Positions 41,063 to 50,171 are shown, counted from the stretch's first letter. The stretch is 64,000 nt of DNA from Archangiaceae bacterium (GCA_016879935.1 JAACJQ010000056.1:31830-95829), one strand, 5' to 3'. The notes: generated by a model not told the origin, from the sequence alone. Made by a program: numbers and translations.

Positions 41063-42316
41063 TCAGGGGCCGCGAACGTTTTCCCAGCCGGCCGTGCCCG
41101 TCGCCCACTGCGTCGCCCAGTCACTCAGCTTCACGCCGCCGACGGTGCGCGTGAACAGCTGCGGCAGCATCACGTGCGTCGGGTTCGCAGGGTCGACGAC
41201 GTAGTACTTGAGGTTCGCCTTGCCCTGGTACTGGCCCGTCAGGAGCGTGGTGGTCGCCGCTTCGAAGGCCACCTGGTCCATCTGGAAGAACTGCGAGAGC
41301 ACGCTGTCGCGGCTGTAGGCGAGCAGGCCGAAGCGACGGTTGGGGTACGTGCTCGCGAGCCACGACGGCACGAGGTTGAAGTTCTGCGTGCAGCCCGTGC
41401 AGCCGGGAGGATCCTGCACGCCCCAGGCGGCCAACCAATCAGCGAGCAGCGAGGCCTGGGTCGGGTTGATCATCTGCGCCGAGTCGGCGAGCCCGTGCAC
41501 TTCCGCCTGCGGGAACGCGGCGGCGAAGCGGTGGTAGTTGAGCTGCACGCCGAAGCCGCCAGCGCTCGTGCCGGTCAGCCAGATGCGGCGCGGGCCGGTG
41601 AACGTCTGCGAGAGCCGCGCGAGGAAGGCGCGCACGTTGGCCGCGCCCTTGTGGTGACCGCCGTAGCTCGTCACCTGGTCGCCCGAGTGCACGTCGCCCG
41701 TGCAGTACGGAATGAACACGAAGCTCGCGTTGCGGAACGGGTTGTTCATGTTCGTGCGGTTGAAGGCGACCTGGTTCTTGATGCTGTCGGTCGCGAAGTC
41801 GGCGCCCGAGTAGCCGTCGAAGTCGGTCGCGCTGCGCACGGTGAAGCAGGTGAGCTGGTTCCAGCAGGCGCCGCCGCCCTGCATGTAGACGATGACGTCG
41901 TTCGACTTGTTGGTGAGGTTCACGCCGATGCCGGTGGGCGTGCCGGTGCCGCACTCGGAGTCGGGGAAGTCGACCCACGTCCACTGCTCGTTCGGCGCGA
42001 CGATGGGGCCCGAGGTGGTGACGCCCGCATCCATCGTGACGCCTGCGTCCATCGTCACGCCGGCGTCCTGCTCCATGCCCGCGTCCATCGCAGTGACGTT
42101 CGACGTCGCGCACTTGCCGACCGAGCAGACCTGCCCGCCGACGCAGACGTCACACATGTTGCCGCTGGTGCCGCACTGGGTGGTCGAGGTGCCGGCGACG
42201 CACTGGTCATCCATCGTGCAGCAACCGGTGCAGGTGTCGGTGCGGCAGCGCGGCTTGGTGCCACAGGCCGTCAGCGAGAGAGCGAAGAACGAGAGGGCGA
42301 GGACGACGACGCGCAT
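41063..42316 (-). CDS. Pectinacetylesterase-family lipoprotein
   Basis: The 417-residue lipoprotein has the lipobox LTAC (Cys18), a Cys-rich stretch (RCRTDTCTGCCTMDDQC) and three copies of VTMDAG-type linker. The PAE hydrolase domain has VYMQGGGACWNQ for the oxyanion hole, the nucleophile in TGTSAGGFG, and late Asp and His residues. In plants this family deacetylates pectin; in bacteria the substrate is usually unknown (possibly other acetylated polysaccharides). ATG at 42316 has GAGG upstream and places the signal peptide first. Confidence 0.87.
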   Translation of the reverse strand: MRVVVLALSFFALSLTACGTKPRCRTDTCTGCCTMDDQCVAGTSTTQCGTSGNMCDVCVGGQVCSVGKCATSNVTAMDAGMEQDAGVTMDAGVTMDAGVTTSGPIVAPNEQWTWVDFPDSECGTGTPTGIGVNLTNKSNDVIVYMQGGGACWNQLTCFTVRSATDFDGYSGADFATDSIKNQVAFNRTNMNNPFRNASFVFIPYCTGDVHSGDQVTSYGGHHKGAANVRAFLARLSQTFTGPRRIWLTGTSAGGFGVQLNYHRFAAAFPQAEVHGLADSAQMINPTQASLLADWLAAWGVQDPPGCTGCTQNFNLVPSWLASTYPNRRFGLLAYSRDSVLSQFFQMDQVAFEAATTTLLTGQYQGKANLKYYVVDPANPTHVMLPQLFTRTVGGVKLSDWATQWATGTAGWENVRGP

Positions 42317-42392
42317 GGGAACCTCGAGCGGAAGACCGGCGCTCTGTAGCCCGCGCGCGGGGCCGAACCAACCCTCGGAGCGCCGCATCGTG

Positions 42393-42977
42393 TCAGCGAC
42401 GGGTCGGCGGCTCGGCGAACGCGTGCTTCGCGAAGAGCGTGGCGTGCTCGACGTTGCGCACCCACGGCGTGTTGCCCTTGTCGAGCGAGACGACCTCGTC
42501 GAGGCGGCCCTCTTCGTAGCGATAGTCCTGCGCGATGCGGTAGCGGTCGAAGGGCGCCAGGCTGCTCACCTCGGCCGCGAGCTCGAGCGACGCCTTGCGG
42601 AACTGCCCGTCGGTGGTGCCGGTGCCCGCGCCCAGTGACGACGCCACGCGAACCGGCACGGCGTTACCGCCGCCGTCGAACTCGAGGTGGAAGAACCAGG
42701 TCTGCAGCCGGTCTCCCGCCGAGCCGTCGTAGTCGGGGTGGCGGCGGCGCAGGCTCTTCACCGACTCCCAGTGGTTGCCGAGGCGCCGCTGCTCGACGCT
42801 GAAGTCGTAGTCGAACTGCGGCGAGCGCACCCACGCGCCGTCGACGAAGCGTTCGCATTCTCCGCGGCCGACCCAGAGCAGGGTGACTTCGGGTTCGGTC
42901 GAGGCCGCGGGAGGAACCCACGCCTTCTGGGCGGCGCAGCCGGTGGTGAGGAGTGCAGCGAGGAGGAGGCGGGACAT
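42393..42977 (-). CDS. Lipoprotein, unknown function
   Basis: The 194-residue lipoprotein has the lipobox LTTGC (Cys14). The body reads as a beta-rich domain with LLWVGRGECERFVDGAWVRS and YRYEEGRLDEVVSLDKG. No family is recognised. ATG at 42977 has GGAGC 5 bases upstream. It shares its control region with the divergent LysR gene and is a candidate target of that regulator. Confidence 0.72.
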   Translation of the reverse strand: MSRLLLAALLTTGCAAQKAWVPPAASTEPEVTLLWVGRGECERFVDGAWVRSPQFDYDFSVEQRRLGNHWESVKSLRRRHPDYDGSAGDRLQTWFFHLEFDGGGNAVPVRVASSLGAGTGTTDGQFRKASLELAAEVSSLAPFDRYRIAQDYRYEEGRLDEVVSLDKGNTPWVRNVEHATLFAKHAFAEPPTRR

Positions 42978-43044
42978 GGGAGCTCCGGTGGTGACGTCGG
43001 CGCGGCGTGCGGCGACTGGAGACACCATGCGGCCGCCGGGCGTT

Positions 43045-43091
43045 GACAACAATGCAGGCTCTGGACAACACATTGTTGCGCCATGACAACA
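43045..43091. promoter_or_regulatory. Probable LysR operator region in the divergent promoter
   Basis: Three direct GACAACA copies at 43045-43051, 43064-43070 and 43085-43091 are spaced 19 and 21 bases. CAACAATG (43047-43054) and CATTGTTG (43071-43078) form a perfect 8-bp inverted repeat. TTGACA at 43043-43048 could be a -35 box. The last repeat reaches the lysR start codon, which fits autoregulation. Confidence 0.55.
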
Positions 43092-43952
43092 TCGACCATC
43101 GATGGGCTCGTCGCGTTCCAGGCCGTCGCGCAGGCGCGCAGCTTCACGAAGGCGGGGCAGGCGCTCGGGCTCGACAAGTCGCGAGTGAGCCGGGTGGTGA
43201 GCGCGCTCGAGGCCGCGCTGGGGCAGGCGCTGTTGGTGCGCAGCACGCGCTCGGTGTCGCTCACGGCGGAAGGGGAGGCGTTGTTCGCGAAGGTGTCGCC
43301 GCTGCTGGCGGGGTTGCAGGAGGCGCTCTCGGCGGCGCCCGACCAGCCCACCGTTCCCGCGGGAGAGGTGACCATCACCACCACGGCCGATCTCGGCCGC
43401 GCGATGCTGGCTCCGGCGCTCGCGTCGTTCCGCCAGCGGTTTCCCGCGGTGTTCGTGCGCGTGGTGCTGGCGAACGACGTCGTCGACCTGATGGGGAAGG
43501 GCGTCGACCTCGCGCTGCGCGTCGGTCACCCCGGCGCGGGCTCGTTCATTGCGCGCAAGGTGGGCTCGCTCGAGGCGGGCTTCTTCGCGTCTCCGGCCTA
43601 TCTGGAGCGGAGGGGCACTCCGGCGACGCAGGCCGAGCTCGGCACGCACGATGGGCTGTGGCCCGAGGTGCCGAAAGGCCAGCGGTCGTTCTCGCCCGGT
43701 GGAGCGCCGCCGAAACCCGCGGTGCAGTGCGCCGACTTCTCGTTGCTGGCCGAGCTGGCGAAGCTGGGTGCGGGTATCGCGTTGCTGCCGACGTTTCTCG
43801 CGCCGAGAGACGGCTCGCTCGTGCGGGTGTTGCCGCAGGTGTCGCTGTCGAACGCGCCGCTGTACCTCGTGTCACGGCCGGTGAAGCCGGTGCCGCCACG
43901 GGTGCGCGCGTTGAGCGACTGGCTCGTTCAACACCTGCGCAGCGCTCCTTGA
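43083..43952 (+). CDS. LysR family transcriptional regulator
   Basis: The 289-residue regulator has the LysR N-terminal helix-turn-helix (LVAFQAVAQARSFTKAGQAL then GLDKSRVSRVVSALEAALG) and a periplasmic-binding-like effector domain from about 90. The effector is unknown. The divergent lipoprotein gene at 42977 is the natural candidate target because LysR genes commonly control the adjacent divergent gene. Confidence 0.92.
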   Translation: MTTSTIDGLVAFQAVAQARSFTKAGQALGLDKSRVSRVVSALEAALGQALLVRSTRSVSLTAEGEALFAKVSPLLAGLQEALSAAPDQPTVPAGEVTITTTADLGRAMLAPALASFRQRFPAVFVRVVLANDVVDLMGKGVDLALRVGHPGAGSFIARKVGSLEAGFFASPAYLERRGTPATQAELGTHDGLWPEVPKGQRSFSPGGAPPKPAVQCADFSLLAELAKLGAGIALLPTFLAPRDGSLVRVLPQVSLSNAPLYLVSRPVKPVPPRVRALSDWLVQHLRSAP

Positions 43953-44045
43953 GGCCTCCGGGCGTCGGCGTCTCTGGCGGTCTGTGGCGACGGGCTGCCA
44001 TCGAACGCACCTCGCGCATGGGCACGCAGCAACCGACGGCGTGGG

Positions 44046-44462
44046 TCACCGAACGTCGAGCAGCTCGATCTCGAACACGAGCGTCGAGTTCGCGGGAATG
44101 TTCGTCTTCGCCTCCTGCCCGTAGCCGAGGTCGGGCGGCACGATGAGCTGCCGCGTCTCGCCCTCCTTCATGCCGAGCAGACCTTCGTCCCAGCCGGGAC
44201 TGACCTGACCCTCACCCACCCAGAACGAGAAGGGCGCGTTGCGGGTGCGCGAGCTGTCGAAGACGCCGCCGTCGAGAATGCGCCCCACGAAGTGCACCTG
44301 AATCTTGTCGCCCTTCTTCGCGGCGTCGCCGTCTCCGGGCACGAGCACCTGCGTGATGAGCCCGCTCGGTCGCGTGACAGGCGGCTGCGGTGTCGCGGGC
44401 ACGGGCGGCGGGCTCTTCTTGCAGGCCGTGAGCGCGAGGCAGAGCGAGAGAAGGAAGCGCAT
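44046..44462 (-). CDS. FKBP-type peptidyl-prolyl isomerase lipoprotein
   Basis: The 138-residue protein has a lipobox (LTAC, Cys14), a Pro-rich linker and a complete FKBP domain: VHFVGRILDGGVFDSS, GWDEGLLGMKEGETRQL, PPDLGYGQEA and LVFEIELLDV. It should help proline isomerisation during folding in the periplasm or at the outer membrane. ATG at 44462 was chosen over GTG at 44471; neither has a clear ribosome site. Confidence 0.93.
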   Translation of the reverse strand: MRFLLSLCLALTACKKSPPPVPATPQPPVTRPSGLITQVLVPGDGDAAKKGDKIQVHFVGRILDGGVFDSSRTRNAPFSFWVGEGQVSPGWDEGLLGMKEGETRQLIVPPDLGYGQEAKTNIPANSTLVFEIELLDVR

Positions 44463-44503
44463 GGTCGGCACGGTAGAGGCTCCCGCGCTCGTGGAACAGA
44501 CGG

Positions 44504-44518
44504 GAGTCGAAACGACTC
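44504..44518. promoter_or_regulatory. Perfect palindrome in the FKBP/YiaA divergent gap
   Basis: GAGTCG-AAA-CGACTC, a 6-3-6 palindrome between the divergent FKBP and two-helix membrane genes. It may be an operator or chance. Confidence 0.35.
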
Positions 44519-44618
44519 ACATCGATAACCAATGGTGCTCGATGGCCTGACCCTTCGTTCCCGCACTTTCGACACGGCTTCGGCATCATTCCCTGCGTCA
44601 CCAACCAGGGAGCAGCTC

Positions 44619-44912
44619 ATGGCCAACATGCCGCAGCCGATTCAGCCTCACTCCAGCGCGTGGATTGCGCAGACGTGGATCTCGTTCGTCGTCGCCGTGG
44701 GAATCACCGCGATGGGCATCTGGTTCCTGCCGGTCGACATCTGGGTGAAGGCGTTCATGGGCATGGGCCTGCTGTTTTCGGTCGGCTCGACGTTCTCGCT
44801 CGCGAAGACGGTGCGCGACCAGCACGAAGCGATGAGCATCAAGCAGCGCATCGACGACGCGCGGGTCTCGCGGCTCATCGCCGAGCACGACCCGCTCAAG
44901 CCGGCGTTGTGA
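44619..44912 (+). CDS. YiaA/YiaB two-helix domain inner-membrane protein
   Basis: The 97-residue protein has the YiaAB pattern: SSAWIAQTWISFVVAVGI, a turn with LPVDIWVKAF, a second helix, then STFSLAKTVRDQHEA. Family function is unknown. ATG at 44619 has AGGGAG at 44607-44612, so the longer upstream frame is rejected. It converges on the S24/S26-like gene. Confidence 0.85.
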   Translation: MANMPQPIQPHSSAWIAQTWISFVVAVGITAMGIWFLPVDIWVKAFMGMGLLFSVGSTFSLAKTVRDQHEAMSIKQRIDDARVSRLIAEHDPLKPAL

Positions 44913-44915
44913 ACG

Positions 44916-45338
44916 TCAGCGATCGCGGAGCCGATGCACCAGCGACCGCAGCCCCGGCACCCGCTTGAGCACCGACGACACCCGCGGCACCTGTCTGAGC
45001 ACCAGGTGCGCGCCGCGGGGAATCGAGAGCCGAAGCGCTCCACGACGAACGGCGACGACCCGCCCCAGCACTTCTTTCGCAGGAGGATCGACCACGCCGA
45101 CACTCGAGACCGTCACCAGCGGGCCGGTGCTTCGCACCAGATGGGCGACGAGCTGGTCAGCGGGGTTCACCACCAGCGCGATGTCACCGGGGCGGAGCGA
45201 CGACTCATCTCCGCGCAGCACCTGCACCTGGTCTCCATCGAGCACGAGCGGCCACAAGCTCCGTCCACTCGCGCGCAGCCACATGCGCTGCCCGACCGGG
45301 AGCGCCCGCAGCAACGCCTCGATGCGTGGGTCGGCCAT
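44916..45338 (-). CDS. S24/S26-like peptidase domain protein
   Basis: The 140-residue protein has the signal-peptidase/LexA-like core: GRSLWPLVLDGDQVQVL with the presumed nucleophile Ser, SLRPGDIALVVNP, and QLVAHLVRS, where a His replaces the usual catalytic Lys region. There is no membrane helix. Such stand-alone domains are often linked with peptide maturation, but no peptide or transporter gene is nearby. Activity is uncertain. Confidence 0.72.
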   Translation of the reverse strand: MADPRIEALLRALPVGQRMWLRASGRSLWPLVLDGDQVQVLRGDESSLRPGDIALVVNPADQLVAHLVRSTGPLVTVSSVGVVDPPAKEVLGRVVAVRRGALRLSIPRGAHLVLRQVPRVSSVLKRVPGLRSLVHRLRDR

Positions 45339-45353
45339 GCGCGGAGCAGTCTG

Positions 45354-46214
45354 TCACGCCGCGTGCGCGAGGCGCTCTTTCACGAAGCCCATCACCTCGG
45401 GCACGAAGCCGGGCAGGGCGGCGGCCTTGAAGTGGCCCATGTGGCCGAGCGCGGGCACGCCGAGCTCCTTCGGGCGGTGCGTCTTCAGGGTGAGCGGCGC
45501 GTTGCGGTAGTGAGAGAGGAACACCGTCATCGACTTCGGCGGCGCCCACAGGTCGTCAGCGGCCGTCAGTCCGAGCACCGGCACCGTCACGCGGTCGAAC
45601 AGCGGCTGCATGTCGATGGAGCGGTCGTCGAAGAAGTAGTTCGGCCGGTGCGCCCAGTTGTCCCAGTCGCGGTAGACGCCGAGCGGCAGGTCTTCACCGC
45701 CCCAGAGCTTGCCGGGCAGGTAGCCCTTCGTTCGGGTCGCTGCGGGGCCGACGAGCTTCCACAACAGCTCCACCTTGAGGCGTTCGCTCAGCGGCATGTA
45801 GCCAGACCACGCGGCGCCGGTCGCGACCGTGACGAGGCCGAGCGTTCGATTCGGGTCAGGCAGCTGTCCGAAGGCGTGCCCGCCGAAGCTGTGACCGACG
45901 ACGACAGTCGGGCCGCGAGCGAGCGCGAACTCCACGGCTGCGGCGACGTCGAGCGTGGCCCAATGGCGATAGTGACAGTCGAACCCGGCCAGCGAGGCGG
46001 GCTTCGACTCGCCGATGCCGCGGAAGTCGAGCGTCACCACCTCGAGGCCCTGCTCCGTGAGGGCCTGCGCGAAGCGTCGGTAGTAGCGCTGGGCCACGCC
46101 GGTCGCTCCCGCCATCACCGCCACGGCGCGCGCGGGCTTTTCAGGCGTGAACAGCTTCGCGGCCAGCCGGTAGCCGTCCTGCGCGGTCAGGGTGACGGGG
46201 GTTTCGGGGTTCAT
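45354..46214 (-). CDS. Alpha/beta hydrolase (serine aminopeptidase/COG4757-like)
   Basis: The 286-residue protein has an oxyanion stretch VMAGATGVAQRYYR, the conserved DFRGIGES, nucleophile Ser109 in VGHSFGGHA, an acid in TAADDLWAP and a late His in GHMGHF. The plan matches predicted cytoplasmic alpha/beta hydrolases of the COG4757 type. Substrate is unknown. The ATG at 46214 is overlapped by a perfect 17-bp palindrome, so it is probably controlled by a TetR- or MarR-like repressor. Confidence 0.85.
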   Translation of the reverse strand: MNPETPVTLTAQDGYRLAAKLFTPEKPARAVAVMAGATGVAQRYYRRFAQALTEQGLEVVTLDFRGIGESKPASLAGFDCHYRHWATLDVAAAVEFALARGPTVVVGHSFGGHAFGQLPDPNRTLGLVTVATGAAWSGYMPLSERLKVELLWKLVGPAATRTKGYLPGKLWGGEDLPLGVYRDWDNWAHRPNYFFDDRSIDMQPLFDRVTVPVLGLTAADDLWAPPKSMTVFLSHYRNAPLTLKTHRPKELGVPALGHMGHFKAAALPGFVPEVMGFVKERLAHAA

Positions 46215-46230
46215 GTCTCCAGTGGAGACA
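46214..46230. promoter_or_regulatory. Perfect 8-1-8 palindrome overlapping a start codon (operator)
   Basis: TGTCTCCAGTGGAGACA reads as an exact 8-base inverted repeat around one central base. On the minus strand it ends exactly with the first base of the hydrolase ATG. Its symmetry and position suit a dimeric repressor that blocks transcription or a very short leader. No regulator gene adjoins it. Confidence 0.6.
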
Positions 46231-46271
46231 CTAGCGACGTCCACCAGGCTCCGCAACTGCACCACCTGTCT

Positions 46272-47468
46272 TCAGGGAATCGTCAGCGCGGCCTGCTCGA
46301 GGCGCTCGCACCGGCGCGTGTTCACGAAGACCGGCTGACTGCCGGTCGCAACCGACGGGTCCAGCGTGCCTTCCCACGTGGTGCCGGTCGAATCGGCGCG
46401 GCCGCGAGCGAGCGCGACGCCACCAACGACCACGTCGAGCACCGAGCTCAGGTTCTGGCCTTCGAGCACGACGGCGTCGGTGCGGGCTGCCATCGGTCGC
46501 ACGCGCGTCACCACCGGCGCGGGCAACGAGTCGTCGCAGACGAACATGGAAAACTCGCTCCACGACAACCCACCACGCGTGTCTCGCAGCACCGTCCACA
46601 ACGTCACGGTGCGCCGCTCGGGAATCGGGTCGAACGCCTTCGCACCCGGAGCGGTGAACACGGTCTTCACGCCTTCACGCATCGCCGTGCGCTCTTCGGT
46701 GAAGCGGCCGGCGGTCGTGTACCAGGCGACGAGAATGCGCTCGGTGCGCGCTTCGGGCCCGGCTGGCGTCGACGCGGTGAACGGCTCGAACGAAGCGTCA
46801 TCGGCGTCGACGTCGAGTTTGAGCTTCTGGGCGGGCTTCATCATCACGCGCGCGCCCCTGGCCCAGTCGCCATCGTCGACGATGAGTCGTGCCACACGCG
46901 GGTTGGTGTTGCGCTCCGGGTCTTCCGAGATACGCACGCGGAAGAGCGACACCAGCGAGCGCACCTCTTTGTTCTGCACGCGCGTGAAGACGGCACGCAG
47001 CTCTTCCATCGACGCCGTCGGAGAGACCTCTTCGGCCACGGAGATGGCGAGCGCCTGGCCCGTCGTGCCCAGCGTGCGTTGCGGGTCATCGGCCGCGAGC
47101 ACGTCGAAGAGCCCGCGCGGCGCCGTGTAGACCGCCGTCGAGTTGAGCCCGATGAGCTTCACGCCCGGAGGCAGCGCAGTCATGTCACCCAGCTTCGACG
47201 GGTCGTTGATGACGGCCGGGTCGGAGCACGTGGTGCGGTTCAGGTTGAACGGGTCTGGGTCGCAGCCAATCCAGAACGTCGTCGTTCCCGCGGTGCGGCT
47301 CGGGTCGACGGCGAGCGCCGAGAGCTGGGCCGATTCTCCCGGCTTCAAGTCGGCGGGTGAGGCCGTCACGCCGAGCAGGCGCAGGTTGTCGACGAGCGAC
47401 TCGGTGGGAAAGTCCTCGGGCGTGCAGGCCGCGAGCGCGAACGAGACGAGCAGCAACGCGCGCCGCAT
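46272..47468 (-). CDS. Lipoprotein partner of a TonB-dependent receptor
   Basis: The 398-residue lipoprotein has the lipobox LAAC (Cys15). Beta-rich Ig-like segments follow: LRLLGVTASPADLKPGES near the N-terminus and an IPT-like end (VTRVRPMAARTDAVVLEGQN, then LSSVLDVVVGG). It overlaps the TonB-dependent receptor stop as TGATG, so it is the second gene of the receptor operon and may be its surface partner. No catalytic motif is seen. Confidence 0.8.
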   Translation of the reverse strand: MRRALLLVSFALAACTPEDFPTESLVDNLRLLGVTASPADLKPGESAQLSALAVDPSRTAGTTTFWIGCDPDPFNLNRTTCSDPAVINDPSKLGDMTALPPGVKLIGLNSTAVYTAPRGLFDVLAADDPQRTLGTTGQALAISVAEEVSPTASMEELRAVFTRVQNKEVRSLVSLFRVRISEDPERNTNPRVARLIVDDGDWARGARVMMKPAQKLKLDVDADDASFEPFTASTPAGPEARTERILVAWYTTAGRFTEERTAMREGVKTVFTAPGAKAFDPIPERRTVTLWTVLRDTRGGLSWSEFSMFVCDDSLPAPVVTRVRPMAARTDAVVLEGQNLSSVLDVVVGGVALARGRADSTGTTWEGTLDPSVATGSQPVFVNTRRCERLEQAALTIP

Positions 47469-50074
47469 CAGTACTCTCCTCGTACGCCCAGCACGGGAAG
47501 AATGGGCAGCCCGGTGACGAAGGTGCGCGTCGAGTAGTCGTACGAGTTCAGCACGCCTTCGACGTTCGCCCGGTTGGTGACGTTCTGAACGTCGACGTAG
47601 ATGGCCAGCATCCAGCTCTGGAAGACGAAGCGTTTGTCGATGCGCACGTCGAGCTGGAAGAAGTCGGGCAGCCGCTCGCTGAACTGGTCGCCCTGAATCG
47701 GGAAGTAGTAGTTGCCGTTCACGTCGTAGATGGAGCCGACGATGGGCGTGTTGAGCGGCCCCGAGGTGTAGCGAAGGCGCCCGCCGATGATGAAGTCGAA
47801 CGGGAGCTTGTAGCTCGCGACGACGATGAGGTTGTGCGGCTGGTCGTACTGGCCACGCGCCCAGACGGTGCCGCCGCGGAAGTCACGCTCCGAGCGCGAG
47901 AGCGTGTACGAGACCCAGCCGAAGAAGTTCTTCGTCAGTGCGTGCCGCAGCAGAATCTCGGCGCCGTAGCTGCGCCCACGCCCGAAGCTCTCGTAGCGCA
48001 GCGGGTTCGCGCCCATCGACGTGTCGCCGCCGTTCGTCGCCAACGTCGCGCGCGCCTGGTCGAAGAGGTCTTTGTAGTAGAGCTGCACGTCGAGGCTGAT
48101 GGCGTCGGTGAAGCGAAACTCGCCACCCACCATCGCCTGCCGCGCGCCTTCGGGCATCAGGTCGGGGTTGCCGAACTTCTTGCTGAGCAGCCCCTGCCGG
48201 TAGTCGGGAGGCTGGTGGTAGATGCCGACGCCGCCTTTGACGAGCACGCGCTCGTGCGCCTGCCACAACACCGAGAGGCGCGGGTCGGCCCACGCCTTGT
48301 TCATCACCGAGTTGTAGTCACCGCGAATTCCCGCGACGAGCTTGAGCGGCTCCACCGGTTTCCAGATGGCCTCGGCGAAGAGCGCGGGCTCGACCTGAAA
48401 CACCGAGGTGCGGTCGGCGACGAGCCGGCGCGACGCGAACGGGTCGGGAATCTGCCCAACCTGCGGCGGTGGCGGCGCCTGAATCTCGAGGGTGTACGGC
48501 AACATCTGAAAATCGAGCCCGGTCGCGACGGTGAGCTTCGCCTCGGGCACCGCGATGGTGAACGTGTTGCGCGAGATGAACGGGAACAGCCGCGTGTTCG
48601 CGAAGATGTCGGAGCCCGCGGTGAAGCCCACGTTGTCGAGGCCGAACGTGGTGCGCGTGCGGAAGTCGACGCGCTCGTGCAGCTTCGTGTCGAAGCCGAA
48701 GACGAGCCGGTTGTACGCGATGGTGGTGCCGAAGGTTGCGCGGCCCTCGGGGTCGATGGCCGGGTTCGGCAGCGCCGCGACGAGCTGGTCGTTCGAGCCG
48801 AAGAAGCTGACGAAGAAGCGGCTCTTGCCCTTCGGTGGCTTCCACTCCAGCCGTGCCTGGTAGTCCCAATAGCGGGGCGCGACGGTGAAGCCGATGGCGT
48901 CGGTGGCGCCGGGAATGAGGCTCAACACCGCAGGGAGGAACGCGTCGATGTAGCTGCGCCGCGCAGAGACCGCGACCGACCAGGCGTCGGTGATGGGCAG
49001 CTCGATGAGCCCCGAGATGTCGGCGACGTTCACGTCGAAGTAGCCGTGAATGCCCTTCTTCGAAGGCGTGCGCGCGGTGGCGCTGACGAGCCCGGCAGTG
49101 CCGCGGCCGTACTCCGCGCCGTAGTTGCCCTGCTGGAACGTGAGCGAGTCGAGCAGGTTCGAGTTGTACGTCGAGAAGAGCCCGCCGAAGTGGAACAGCA
49201 ACGGCACCGGCGCTTCGTCGACGAAGGTGCGCGTGTCCCACGCCTTGGAGCCGCGAATGACGAGAAAGCCGAGACCGAACGGTGAGCGCGCGACGCCCGG
49301 CAGGTTCTGCACCACGCGAAACGCGTCGCCGTTGGTGCCGGGAATGAGCCGAATCTCCTCCTGCTTGAGCGTGACCTGCGCGACCTCTTTGCGCTCCCGC
49401 GGCGCGCGCACGATGGTCTCGTAGCCGCCGTAGACCTGCTTGCGCACGAAGTAGGTGACGTCGGTGCGCTGGCCGGGCGCGAACGTCTCGGTGGTCTCGA
49501 ACTTCGTGTAGCCGGGCAGCAGCACCACCACGCGCTGCGTTCCCGACGGAGCGTCTTTCACCTCGAAGCGGCCGTCTTTGTCGCTGAGCGTCTCGAGCGC
49601 GGCCTCTCCTTCTCCGATGACGACCTGCGCGTTGGCCAGCGGGTCTCGGGTGCCGCGCTCGCGCACGATGCCGGCGAAGTTCACCAGGCCCGTCACGCCC
49701 GCGTCGGCGACGACGGGCACCTCGACGACCTGCTGCTTGAAGAAGAACTCGTAGCTGAACTGAATGCGCACGGCCGCGGGCTGGCCATCGACCTCTGCCG
49801 GTGTGAAGCCGAACTGCCGAATCGCGGCGAGGGCCTCACGATCGAAGCCGGCTCCGGCGCTCTGCACCACGCGCGCGTCCATCACGGCGCCGTCGGGGCC
49901 GATGTCGATCTCCATCACCACGGTGCCGCCGGTGCCGGCGTCGAGCAGCTCGGGCGGGACCGTCGCCTCGACCTGACGCACGAGCGTCGGCGCTTTCGTC
50001 AGCACGCCCGTGCCACCGTCTTGCGCGAGCGCGTTCAGTGCGAAGCAGAGAAGGGCGAGACCGACGGCGCGCAC
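47468..50074 (-). CDS. TonB-dependent receptor with N-terminal TonB-C and carboxypeptidase-regulatory domains
   Basis: The 868-residue outer-membrane protein starts with a signal peptide (LALLCFALNALAQ). About 28-115 is a domain like the TonB C-terminus (VVMEIDIGPDGAVMDARVVQ, IRQFGFTPAEVDGQP). About 130-205 is a carboxypeptidase-regulatory-like beta domain (PLANAQVVIGEGEAALETLS). The plug (VVQNLPGVARSPFGLGFLVI) and a 22-strand-type barrel with aromatic C-terminal strands follow. Ligand is unknown. The start is GTG at 50074 with no strong ribosome site. It heads a two-gene operon. Confidence 0.88.
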   Translation of the reverse strand: MRAVGLALLCFALNALAQDGGTGVLTKAPTLVRQVEATVPPELLDAGTGGTVVMEIDIGPDGAVMDARVVQSAGAGFDREALAAIRQFGFTPAEVDGQPAAVRIQFSYEFFFKQQVVEVPVVADAGVTGLVNFAGIVRERGTRDPLANAQVVIGEGEAALETLSDKDGRFEVKDAPSGTQRVVVLLPGYTKFETTETFAPGQRTDVTYFVRKQVYGGYETIVRAPRERKEVAQVTLKQEEIRLIPGTNGDAFRVVQNLPGVARSPFGLGFLVIRGSKAWDTRTFVDEAPVPLLFHFGGLFSTYNSNLLDSLTFQQGNYGAEYGRGTAGLVSATARTPSKKGIHGYFDVNVADISGLIELPITDAWSVAVSARRSYIDAFLPAVLSLIPGATDAIGFTVAPRYWDYQARLEWKPPKGKSRFFVSFFGSNDQLVAALPNPAIDPEGRATFGTTIAYNRLVFGFDTKLHERVDFRTRTTFGLDNVGFTAGSDIFANTRLFPFISRNTFTIAVPEAKLTVATGLDFQMLPYTLEIQAPPPPQVGQIPDPFASRRLVADRTSVFQVEPALFAEAIWKPVEPLKLVAGIRGDYNSVMNKAWADPRLSVLWQAHERVLVKGGVGIYHQPPDYRQGLLSKKFGNPDLMPEGARQAMVGGEFRFTDAISLDVQLYYKDLFDQARATLATNGGDTSMGANPLRYESFGRGRSYGAEILLRHALTKNFFGWVSYTLSRSERDFRGGTVWARGQYDQPHNLIVVASYKLPFDFIIGGRLRYTSGPLNTPIVGSIYDVNGNYYFPIQGDQFSERLPDFFQLDVRIDKRFVFQSWMLAIYVDVQNVTNRANVEGVLNSYDYSTRTFVTGLPILPVLGVRGEY

Positions 50075-50171
50075 GGGAGCCGTGTCTAACTCGAACCGTT
50101 CGCCGCTTCACGCCGACGTTGTCGACGACAAACCGAACGACGGAGCGAGCGGCCGTGGCTATCGTCGCCCG

